From SIAJ01 sp035258765 (GTDB lineage Bacteria; Planctomycetota; Planctomycetia; Gemmatales; Gemmataceae): a DNA stretch of 11,799 nt. Shown here in pieces: positions 1 to 6,024 of this stretch. The stretch covers positions 1 through 11,799 of the forward strand of contig DATFWZ010000342.1 in assembly GCA_035258765.1 (NCBI GenBank), written 5' to 3'. Made by a program: the position numbers and the translations under genes. Within the stretch, counting starts at the first letter, position 1. Every line of letters begins with the position of its first letter. The notes under the pieces are model-generated. The model worked only from the letters and a program-made list of their open reading frames with translations, did not search any database and was not told the origin of the DNA.

Positions 1-1
1 G

Positions 2-775
2 TCGATGATCGGGGTCGAGGGCGGCCACAGCATCGATGACTCGCTCGGTGTGCTCCGCATGTACTACGACCTCGGCGTCCGGTACATGACCCTGACCCAC
101 TCGGAGACACTCGACTGGGCTGACTCCGCCACTGACAAGCCGAAGAGCAACGGCCTCTCCTCGTTCGGGGAGGAGGTAGTGCGGGAGATGAACCGGCTCG
201 GGATGCTGGTGGACCTGTCGCACGTGTCGGCCGACACCATGCGGCACGCCCTGCGGGTCACCAAGGCCCCGGTCATTTTCTCCCACTCGTCAGCCCAGGC
301 GATCGCAGACCATCCGCGGAACGTTCCGGACGACGTGCTCAAGCTCATGCCCAAGAACGGCGGCGTGGTGATGGTGAACTTCTACAGCGGGTTCGTCGTC
401 CCGGAGGCGGCCCGGCAGCGGAAGGGGATGTTCGACGTGCTGCGGGACCTGAAGGCGAAGTACCCGGACGAAAAGGAACTCCGCGTGGCCCTGGAGCAGT
501 GGCGGAAAGACCACCCAATACCGCGTGGGAGCATTCACGACGTGGTTGACCACATCGAACACATCATCAAGGTCGCGGGCATCGACCACGTCGGCCTGGG
601 ATCGGACTTCGACGGCATCGACTCGACGCCGGAGCAGCTCGAGGACGTGTCGAAGTACCCGCTGATCACTCAGGAGCTGCTCAATCGCGGGCACACGAAG
701 GAGGAGATTGTGAAGGTGCTCGGGACGAACCTGATGCGGGTGTTCAAGGAGGTCGAGAAGGCGTCGGGGAAATGA
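2..775 (+). CDS. Membrane dipeptidase, peptidase family M19 (5' truncated by window edge)
   Basis: This is the C-terminal 257 or so residues of an M19 (renal-dipeptidase-like) zinc dipeptidase, which hydrolyses dipeptides with broad specificity. Family members are usually around 350-420 residues, so the first third, with the HxD zinc pair, lies left of the window. The ATG at 5 is internal: it sits inside the conserved GVEGGHSI stretch whose Glu bridges the two zincs. Counting from that Met, the visible ligands are Glu5, His73 in VDLSHVS and His94 in IFSHSSA. The GLGSDFDG motif at residues 198-205 holds the conserved catalytic-site Asp. The C-terminal GTNLMRVFKEVE is also typical of the family. 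No membrane anchor is visible in this part, and whether there is a signal peptide cannot be told. It ends at TGA 773-775 and stands alone upstream of the MFS gene, 213 bp away. The family call is firm; the substrate is unknown. Confidence 0.95.
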   Translation, partial: SMIGVEGGHSIDDSLGVLRMYYDLGVRYMTLTHSETLDWADSATDKPKSNGLSSFGEEVVREMNRLGMLVDLSHVSADTMRHALRVTKAPVIFSHSSAQAIADHPRNVPDDVLKLMPKNGGVVMVNFYSGFVVPEAARQRKGMFDVLRDLKAKYPDEKELRVALEQWRKDHPIPRGSIHDVVDHIEHIIKVAGIDHVGLGSDFDGIDSTPEQLEDVSKYPLITQELLNRGHTKEEIVKVLGTNLMRVFKEVEKASGK

Positions 776-821
776 CTGGGGAGATGCGGATTCACTGTCC
801 GAAGCGCAGGCCGCCGCGCGC

Positions 822-850
822 TTGAAGATATTCCGGAATCCGCCTATACC
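822..850 (+). promoter_or_regulatory. Candidate sigma70-type promoter of the MFS gene with a palindrome in its spacer
   Basis: TTGAAG (822-827) and TATACC (845-850) are separated by exactly 17 bp. Each matches four of six bases of the -35/-10 consensus. The spacer holds a perfect 10-bp palindrome, ATTCCGGAAT (830-839). Transcription would start near 857, giving a leader of about 130 nt before the MFS start. Just upstream, AAGCGC (802-807) and GCGCTT (818-823) could pair around a 10-nt loop, a weak hairpin without a T tract that might mark the end of the dipeptidase transcript. Nothing else was recognised in the gap 776-988. The evidence is sequence match only. Confidence 0.35.
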
Positions 851-988
851 CAGAACGGCGAGCCGGCCGAAGGTCGTTACGAGTCGTCGCATGATTGGGA
901 CTCGAGAAATGGAGATGACGGCGGGAGTCTGACGTCTGTTCGAGCCCGGTTCGCGCTCCAGGAACGCAAATTCGGCCCAGGAGGGCCC

Positions 989-2539
989 ATGTCCGCCCCG
1001 CCGTCCGCCGCACCCGGCCCGGTCCAGGTCGCCCCGCGGTCCGGTCTGGCCTTGGCCCTGCTCCTGTCGATCAACCTCTTCAATTACATCGACCGACAAG
1101 TCCTTTCCGCCGTCCTACCCATACTGGAGTTTGACGCCGCACTCTTCCGACCGGACGACCGATGGCTGCCGGTCAAGCTCGGGTCACTTACCACGGCATT
1201 CCTCGTCTCGTACATGTTGTTCTCACCGGTCTTCGGGCGGCTCGGGGACACGCGGTCGCGATGGGCACTGGTCGGGATCGGTGTGATCGTCTGGAGCCTC
1301 GCCAGCGGAGGATCGGGACTGGCCAGCAGCTTCGCGATGCTGCTACTGACGCGCTGTTTAGTAGGAATCGGCGAGGCGGCGTACGGGCCGATCGCCCCGG
1401 CCATGTTGTCAGACTTGTACCCAGAGCGGCAGCGGGGCCGCGTCCTATCCTGGTTCTACCTGGCAATCCCCGTCGGCAGCGCCCTCGGGTTTGTAATCGG
1501 CGGGGCGGTGGCAGTCACCGCATGGGGGTGGCGCGGGGCGTTTCAAGTCGTGGTCTTGCCCGGGCTGATCCTTGGGGCCCTGTGCTTTTTCATGCGCGAG
1601 CCGCCCCGAGCGGCTCGGGAAGCAGCCGCCCCGTCCGAAACGTGGGGCAAGGTACTGAAGGAACTCCGAGGGATTCGTTCATTCGTCCTGTGCTGCGCCG
1701 GGATGACGTGTACCACGTTCGTCCTAGGCGGGGTCGCGGCCTGGGCCCCGTACTACATCTTCGAGCGCGAGGCCCGGTTTCAAGTCACCCCGGAGGCCCT
1801 CGACCGATTGGCCGAGAAAACGTTCTCGGACGGCACCCCGGTGGTGCCCCTTGAGGTGGTGAACAAGTTGCGGGCACTGGTCGGGCCCGACGTTCTGAAC
1901 ACGGCCGCGCTGAAGAGGAAACTGGCGGACAGCTCGCTGACACAAACAGAGCGCGAGCACTACCAGTCCCGCATCATCGATGCGGTGACAGCGGAAGGAT
2001 CGGCTACGCTGGGCACGATCGGCCCAACGTTCGGCGGAATCGTGGTCGTGTCCGGTCTGGTGGCCACCCTGTTCGGCGGGTGGCTTGGGGACTACCTGCG
2101 CGACCGGGTCAAGGGGTCTTATTTTCAAGTGTGCGGGTATGGTGCCCTGGCGGCATTCCCTCCATTCGTGGCCATGCTCTATGTCCCGTTCCCTTACGCC
2201 TGGGGATGTTTGTTCCTGGCCGTGTTCTTCCTGTTCGTAAACACGGGGCCGGCGAACGCCATTCTTGCGAACGTTACCCACCGCCGGATCCGAGCCACCG
2301 CGTTCGCGATCAACATCCTGATTATCCACGCCCTCGGTGATGCCATCTCCCCGATTCTGATTGGCGGGATCACCGCCCTGTCGGACCTCGGTACGGCCTT
2401 GCTGTGCGTGTCCGTCTTGATTTTGGTGGCCGGGATCTTGTGGATTGTCGGTGCCAAGTATTTGGATGAAGAGACCCGCCGGGTGACCGACATCGAGGTC
2501 TCGGCGGCCGCGCCAACCAACCTGGTGACTCCGCCGTAA
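989..2539 (+). CDS. Spinster-like major facilitator superfamily (MFS) transporter
   Basis: A 516-residue secondary transporter of the inner membrane. The start is set by AGGAGGG at 979-985, just upstream of ATG 989. Residues 1-18 are a Pro/Ala-rich cytoplasmic tail. TM1 carries NLFNYIDRQVL (29-39), the signature of the Spinster (Spns) group of lipid and organic-anion exporters. The MFS loop 2-3 motif appears as GRLGDTRSRW (83-92), and RCLVGIGEAAYGPIAPAMLS (122-141) in TM4 has the conserved Glu129. The N-terminal six helices end near 201 and the C-terminal six run about 231-488. An unusual soluble insert of roughly 80 residues (about 260-340), rich in charged residues, lies between TM7 and TM8. 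The C-terminal tail from about 491 is short and hydrophilic. It is monocistronic, with the dipeptidase upstream on the same strand and a hairpin right after its stop. The superfamily call is firm, Spinster affiliation likely, substrate unknown. Confidence 0.93.
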   Translation: MSAPPSAAPGPVQVAPRSGLALALLLSINLFNYIDRQVLSAVLPILEFDAALFRPDDRWLPVKLGSLTTAFLVSYMLFSPVFGRLGDTRSRWALVGIGVIVWSLASGGSGLASSFAMLLLTRCLVGIGEAAYGPIAPAMLSDLYPERQRGRVLSWFYLAIPVGSALGFVIGGAVAVTAWGWRGAFQVVVLPGLILGALCFFMREPPRAAREAAAPSETWGKVLKELRGIRSFVLCCAGMTCTTFVLGGVAAWAPYYIFEREARFQVTPEALDRLAEKTFSDGTPVVPLEVVNKLRALVGPDVLNTAALKRKLADSSLTQTEREHYQSRIIDAVTAEGSATLGTIGPTFGGIVVVSGLVATLFGGWLGDYLRDRVKGSYFQVCGYGALAAFPPFVAMLYVPFPYAWGCLFLAVFFLFVNTGPANAILANVTHRRIRATAFAINILIIHALGDAISPILIGGITALSDLGTALLCVSVLILVAGILWIVGAKYLDEETRRVTDIEVSAAAPTNLVTPP

Positions 2540-2561
2540 CGGCGGCGGCGCGCAAATGTCC

Positions 2562-2598
2562 TGTAGGTTGGGCCTCGCTTGGCGAGGCCCAACCTACA
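2562..2598. repeat. Perfect 17-bp inverted repeat (REP-like hairpin), probable bidirectional terminator
   Basis: Left arm 2562-2578 and right arm 2582-2598 are perfect reverse complements with only TTG (2579-2581) between them. The arm begins TGTAGGTTGGGCC. It sits 22 bp after the MFS stop, between converging genes, and its right arm contains the TAG stop of the rhodanese gene (2594-2596). There is no T tract on either side, so it is not a textbook intrinsic terminator, but the stem is long and GC-rich. From memory, GTAGGTTGGGCC-type palindromes recur in planctomycete and cyanobacterial intergenic DNA, so this is probably one copy of a dispersed element. Confidence 0.75.
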
Positions 2599-3130
2599 AG
2601 TCTCGGGCCGCCCGCCATCGAATCATCTCCCACGTCATGACGCCGACCGCGACGGCGGCGACAATCGCCCCGATCCCGAGCAGCCCGCGATGAACGAAGA
2701 TCGCCAGGAACAGGCTGACTACCGCCAGGATCAACCCAAGCCACCGGGCCCACTTGATCCAACGTCGAGGATCCGGCCCGCGGACCACCGGCAGGCCCGC
2801 GTCCTGCCAGCCCAGCGTGCCGCCTTCCACGACCACGACGCGGGCGGTTGGCACGGCGGCGAGAATCCGCTCCCCCGCACGCCGGCCGCGCGCGCCGGCA
2901 CGGCAGATCAGATAGATGGGGCCGCTGTCGGAACCGGCGAGCAACTGGATCGGGTCGAGCGCGTCGAGCGGGACGTTGGTCGCCTCGGGGGCATGGACGC
3001 GCTCGAACTCTTCGGTGGTACGGACGTCGATCAGCCGCACCGGACCACTCTTGATCAGTCGCCAGAGGTCCTTTGGCGGGATTGTCTCAACGGCGTCGGG
3101 CATGACGGGATCGTTTCGGTGCTCGGTCAT
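2594..3130 (-). CDS. Rhodanese-domain protein with two C-terminal membrane helices
   Basis: A 178-residue protein with an N-terminal rhodanese domain (about 12-116) and a membrane anchor. The domain shows LIDVRTTEEFERVHAPEATN (33-52), and the active-site loop begins at Cys76 in CRAGARGRRA, the CxxGxR pattern of sulfurtransferases, so the catalytic Cys is intact. WQDAGLPVV (108-116) closes the domain, as in single-domain rhodaneses. Two hydrophobic helices follow at about 129-146 and 149-167, with a short basic tail, so the protein is probably held in the inner membrane; the domain side is not certain. ATG 3130 is the longest possible start because an in-frame TGA lies two codons upstream; no clear Shine-Dalgarno sequence is seen. 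It lies 39 bp downstream of WD40-B on the same strand, probably in one transcript. Its stop codon is formed by the repeat hairpin. The sulfur acceptor is unknown. Confidence 0.9.
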   Translation of the reverse strand: MTEHRNDPVMPDAVETIPPKDLWRLIKSGPVRLIDVRTTEEFERVHAPEATNVPLDALDPIQLLAGSDSGPIYLICRAGARGRRAGERILAAVPTARVVVVEGGTLGWQDAGLPVVRGPDPRRWIKWARWLGLILAVVSLFLAIFVHRGLLGIGAIVAAVAVGVMTWEMIRWRAARDL

Positions 3131-3169
3131 CGGTCACGCGGGAGCGGCCACGCCCCTACTAATGGTTTG

Positions 3170-4072
3170 TCACTCGACATCGACCACGGCCAGCCTCCCC
3201 TCATCGCCGCCGGCCACCACGGTCAGCCCATCCGGGGCGAAGGCGACGGCTCGCAAACCACCTATTCCGACGTCCAGGGACGACCGGGCGGCCCCGGTGT
3301 CGGGATCCCAAAACCGGAGTGTCCCGTCGTCGCCGACGGACGCCGCGGCCCGGCCGTCCGGGGAGAACGCGACCGCCCGGGCCGCCCCCTTGTGGCCACG
3401 GCAGATGAACGCGTCTTCCGGGACCGGTCGGCCGCTCGCGGCGACGCGCCACAGCAGGACGGTGTTGCCGGCCGCAACGGCCAGCTGCCCGTCGCCAGTC
3501 CGTAGCGCCAGCGCTTGCACCGGGGAGCGGAGGGGGATCGGTGGCGGCTGCTCCTCGCCATCGCGGAGGGGGTGAATGGCGACCGTCCGGTCGGCCGAGC
3601 CGGTGAGCAGGACGTCCGGACGGGTGAACAGGACTGTCCCGACTTCGTTGGCGTGGGTGTCGATTCGGTGGGGCGGTCGCCAGGTGTCCACCGGAACAAT
3701 CAAAGCGCATCCGCGTTCGTCCCACCAGCCCCCGCCGAATGCCAGTCTGTACCCGTCCGGGGAAAAGGAGACGGCCAGCATGGGTCCCTGCTGACCCGGC
3801 AACTCGATCAGGGTCCTGCGAAGACGCTGTCGCGTGTCCCAGACCTGGATCACCGGTCCGTTGGCCGCGGCGAACCGCTGCCCGTCCGGGTGCCACGCTA
3901 CTTGATTGACCTTGTCTTCGGCCGGAATGACCGCGAACGGGGACCGGCCCTCGACCACGGCGGGCCAGGTGGCCAGTACAATTCCTCGCTGCCCGGACGC
4001 GGTGAGATAGGCGCCGTCCGGGCTGAAAGCCGCATGCGTAATCAGTCCGATTGTGGGGTCAAGGATCCGCAT
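3170..4072 (-). CDS. WD40 repeat protein B, one seven-bladed beta-propeller
   Basis: A 300-residue protein made almost wholly of seven WD40-type repeats, enough for one closed propeller. Blades can be followed by FSPDG-like turns (HAAFSPDGAY, AWHPDGQR, VSFSPDGYR, VAFSPDGRA, VAFAPDGLT) and by degenerate WD ends such as VWDTR and FWDPDT; blades 4 and 5 are the most diverged. No other domain, signal peptide or membrane segment is seen, so it is probably a cytoplasmic scaffold or regulator. I chose ATG 4072 because the protein then begins in the same blade phase as WD40-A (MRILDPTIG against MLTLEGHPG). A TTG at 4099, directly after the WD40-A stop, would add nine residues. The weak GGGAAG before ATG 4072 does not decide it. 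It is 27 bp downstream of WD40-A in the same frame and 39 bp upstream of the rhodanese gene. The partner is unknown. Confidence 0.87.
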   Translation of the reverse strand: MRILDPTIGLITHAAFSPDGAYLTASGQRGIVLATWPAVVEGRSPFAVIPAEDKVNQVAWHPDGQRFAAANGPVIQVWDTRQRLRRTLIELPGQQGPMLAVSFSPDGYRLAFGGGWWDERGCALIVPVDTWRPPHRIDTHANEVGTVLFTRPDVLLTGSADRTVAIHPLRDGEEQPPPIPLRSPVQALALRTGDGQLAVAAGNTVLLWRVAASGRPVPEDAFICRGHKGAARAVAFSPDGRAAASVGDDGTLRFWDPDTGAARSSLDVGIGGLRAVAFAPDGLTVVAGGDEGRLAVVDVE

Positions 4073-4099
4073 CAACTTCCCGCGTAACGGGCCGTCCAA

Positions 4100-4984
4100 T
4101 CAATCGAGGTCCCACACGGCGATGGTGCCGGCGTCCCCGGCGGTGGCGGCCCGCATTCCGTCGGGAGATACCGCGAGGGCCGTCACGCGGTTGCCGACCG
4201 GCCAGTTGTAGCTCGCCCGCTCCGCCTCGCGATCGAGGTCCCACTCGCGGACCACCCGGTCCCACCCGCCGCTGAACAATGTCCGCCCGTCCGGGGAGAA
4301 CGCCAGCCCGCTGACCGTCCCCTGGTGACGCCCGACGGTGGTCGGCGGACTCGGCCAGTGCTCGGCGTCGAAGAGGAGGACATCCCAGTTGGACGACACG
4401 GCCAGGCGCCGGGCGTCGGGCGACAGGGCGATCGCCCGGCAATCGTTTCGCAGCGTGACGACCCTTCCCGGCGGACGGGTGACGTCCTGGACGCGAAGGA
4501 GCTTGTTGTCGGTGGCCCACGCGCCGATGCGCCGGTCCGGGGCGGCAGCCACGGCCCGGATGCCGTTGACGACGTCGAACCCGAGCCGGCGAACGGTCCC
4601 GGCCGGCAGCTCCACGAGGAACAGGGTCGCGGGCCGGGCCACCGGGTCCGGCCGCTCGCCGATCCCAAACACGACCGTCTGCGGGCCGATGAACGCGACG
4701 GCACTGACCGCGTGCGGCTGCGGCCCGGCGGCAGCGACGACGCGCCGGTCTGCCACGTCCCAAATGTAGAGCAACTTGTCGGCCCCGCCGGACGCCAGGT
4801 AATGACCATCCGGGGAGAAGGCGAGGGCCAGAGCGGTGTCGGTGTGTGATTCGAGGGCCCCGGCGTCGTCGGGCGGTTGCCAGAGTCGAATGAGGCCGCC
4901 TTTGCCGGCGCTTGCGAGGGTTCGTCCGTCGGGCGAAAAGGCCACGGCGGTCACAGTCCCCGGGTGTCCTTCCAGCGTCAGCAT
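4100..4984 (-). CDS. WD40 repeat protein A, one seven-bladed beta-propeller
   Basis: A 294-residue WD40 protein with seven repeats of about 40 residues. Blades 1, 2, 6 and 7 are canonical (VAFSPDGRTL, LAFSPDGHYL, LAFSPDGRTLF, LAVSPDGMRA, with IRLWQ, YIWDV, REWDLD and AVWDLD ends); blades 3 to 5 are diverged but keep the spacing. There is no signal peptide, catalytic domain or kinase fusion, so it is probably a cytoplasmic protein-protein interaction platform. The start is well supported: GGAAGGA (4992-4998 read on the minus strand) stands 7 nt before ATG 4984. It is the first gene of a leftward cluster with WD40-B and the rhodanese, divergent from tyrA across 197 bp. Its TGA is followed in the same frame by WD40-B, which suggests tandem duplication. 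Nucleotide repeats come from the blade motif; for example the same 17-mer occurs at 4287-4303 and 3354-3370. Confidence 0.87.
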   Translation of the reverse strand: MLTLEGHPGTVTAVAFSPDGRTLASAGKGGLIRLWQPPDDAGALESHTDTALALAFSPDGHYLASGGADKLLYIWDVADRRVVAAAGPQPHAVSAVAFIGPQTVVFGIGERPDPVARPATLFLVELPAGTVRRLGFDVVNGIRAVAAAPDRRIGAWATDNKLLRVQDVTRPPGRVVTLRNDCRAIALSPDARRLAVSSNWDVLLFDAEHWPSPPTTVGRHQGTVSGLAFSPDGRTLFSGGWDRVVREWDLDREAERASYNWPVGNRVTALAVSPDGMRAATAGDAGTIAVWDLD

Positions 4985-5047
4985 CGGCGGGTCCTTCCAG
5001 GGGCTCCGGGACGTGTGCCGGGCGGGAGGGACCCGCCGCGTAGGGTC

Positions 5048-5106
5048 ATTATCGGCATGCGGAGCGGCGGACGGCCATCGCCCCGGCCCATTATGGTTGG
5101 CTCGGG
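5048..5106 (-). promoter_or_regulatory. Candidate promoter region of the WD40-rhodanese cluster
   Basis: Read on the minus strand, two -10-like hexamers are present: CATAAT (5090-5095) and GATAAT (5048-5053), about 105 and 63 nt before the WD40-A start. Neither has a good -35 at 17 bp. An 11-mer (5097-5107 region, TCCCGAGCCAA on the minus strand) just upstream of CATAAT recurs before the ABC permease gene. This is pattern matching in a 197-bp divergent spacer. Confidence 0.25.
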
Positions 5107-5169
5107 AAGGTCACGGCGCGGTCTGGGGTTACGCCCATTGAGTACCTCACCGTCACACGATCTCCCATC

Positions 5170-5181
5170 TACAATCCCCTC
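5170..5181 (+). promoter_or_regulatory. TACAAT -10 element directly before tyrA, possibly a leaderless start
   Basis: TACAAT at 5170-5175 matches the -10 consensus at five of six positions and ends only 6 nt before ATG 5182. A start site at the usual distance would fall on or next to the A of the ATG, so the mRNA may lack a 5' leader. This agrees with the absence of any Shine-Dalgarno sequence before tyrA. No convincing -35 is seen at 16-18 bp. Confidence 0.4.
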
Positions 5182-6024
5182 ATGCTCTTTGACTCGCTCA
5201 CCATAGTCGGCGTGGGGTTGATCGGTGGGTCGGTCGGGCTGGCCGCGAAGGAGAACGCCGCCACCCGCCGCGTCGTTGGCGTCGGCCGCAACCCGGACAC
5301 ATTGGCCCGGGCCAGGGACCTCGGAGCGATCGACGAGTTCACCACCGACCTCGCGGCGGGAGTACGATCCGCCGACGTGGTCGTGTTCTGTTCCCCCGTC
5401 GATCGGATCGCCCGGCAGGCCCTGGAGGCGGCCCCGTACGCCCGGCCTACGGCGCTGTTCACCGACGCCGGGAGCACCAAGGCGACCATCGTCCGCGACC
5501 TGGACGCGGGGCTCCCGGCTCACATCCGGTTCGTCGGCGCGCACCCGCTGGCCGGGTCTGAGAAGCAGGGCGCCGAGAACGCCCGGGCCGACCTCTTTGA
5601 CGGCAAGGTCTGCGTACTCACCCCGACATCGAGGACTAACCCGGCGGCGCTGGAACGAGCCGACCTGTTCTGGCGGGCCCTCGGTTGCGAGGTGCGGCGG
5701 CTAACGCCCGAGGAGCACGACCTGGCCCTCGCGATGACGAGCCACCTGCCGCACTTTGTCGCTGCGCTGCTCGCGGCACAGCTTCCGGACAAATGGCGGC
5801 CGTTCACGGCGACGGGCTTCCGCGACACCACGCGGATCGCGGCCGGCGACCCCGCCCTTTGGGCCGCGATCGCCCACGAAAATGCCCTGGCCCTGGCCCA
5901 CGCCCTCGATCGGTTCGGCGAGCAGCTGGTCGAGTTCCAAGCGGCGGTTCTGGCCCGCGACACCGTCGAAATAACCCGAATCCTGGCCGACGCGAAGAGG
6001 GTGCGCGATGCTCTGGGAAGTTGA
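5182..6024 (+). CDS. tyrA: Prephenate dehydrogenase (TyrA), single-domain type
   Basis: A 280-residue cytoplasmic enzyme of tyrosine biosynthesis, converting prephenate to 4-hydroxyphenylpyruvate with NAD(P)+; arogenate as substrate cannot be excluded. The Rossmann dinucleotide motif GVGLIGGSVGL is at 10-20. Other landmarks are DAGSTK (95-100), GAHPLAGSEKQGAENA (119-134) with the active-site His121, SHLPHFVA (187-194) with the second conserved His, and GFRDTTRIA (212-220) with the Arg equivalent to the prephenate-binding Arg of known structures. The C-terminal part is the helical dimerisation domain. There is no ACT domain and no chorismate mutase fusion, so feedback control by tyrosine through an ACT domain is not expected. 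ATG 5182 has no Shine-Dalgarno sequence, but a TACAAT box lies just upstream. The end overlaps the purL start by 17 bp, which suggests co-transcription and coupled translation. Confidence 0.95.
   Translation: MLFDSLTIVGVGLIGGSVGLAAKENAATRRVVGVGRNPDTLARARDLGAIDEFTTDLAAGVRSADVVVFCSPVDRIARQALEAAPYARPTALFTDAGSTKATIVRDLDAGLPAHIRFVGAHPLAGSEKQGAENARADLFDGKVCVLTPTSRTNPAALERADLFWRALGCEVRRLTPEEHDLALAMTSHLPHFVAALLAAQLPDKWRPFTATGFRDTTRIAAGDPALWAAIAHENALALAHALDRFGEQLVEFQAAVLARDTVEITRILADAKRVRDALGS

Noticed and set aside
938..960. TTCGAGCC...TTCGCGCTCCA, resembling the T-arm and 3' end of a tRNA
   Set aside because: No matching T-stem, acceptor stem or anticodon arm can be drawn upstream.
2579..3505. 308-residue plus-strand open frame
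   Set aside because: It runs antisense to the rhodanese and WD40-B genes and has the low-complexity composition of a GC-rich shadow frame.
3977..3989. 13-base match TACAATTCCTCGC with the GNAT promoter (9714-9726)
   Set aside because: It lies inside WD40-B coding sequence; about one 13-mer match is expected by chance in a window of this size.
3354..4303. Repeated 17-mer in the two WD40 genes considered as a mobile repeat
   Set aside because: It codes for the FSPDG blade motif in each case, so it reflects protein repeat structure and shared ancestry.
4059..4763. Arg-rich 234-residue minus-strand frame
   Set aside because: Shadow of WD40-A; the WD40 frame has clear repeats, this one does not.
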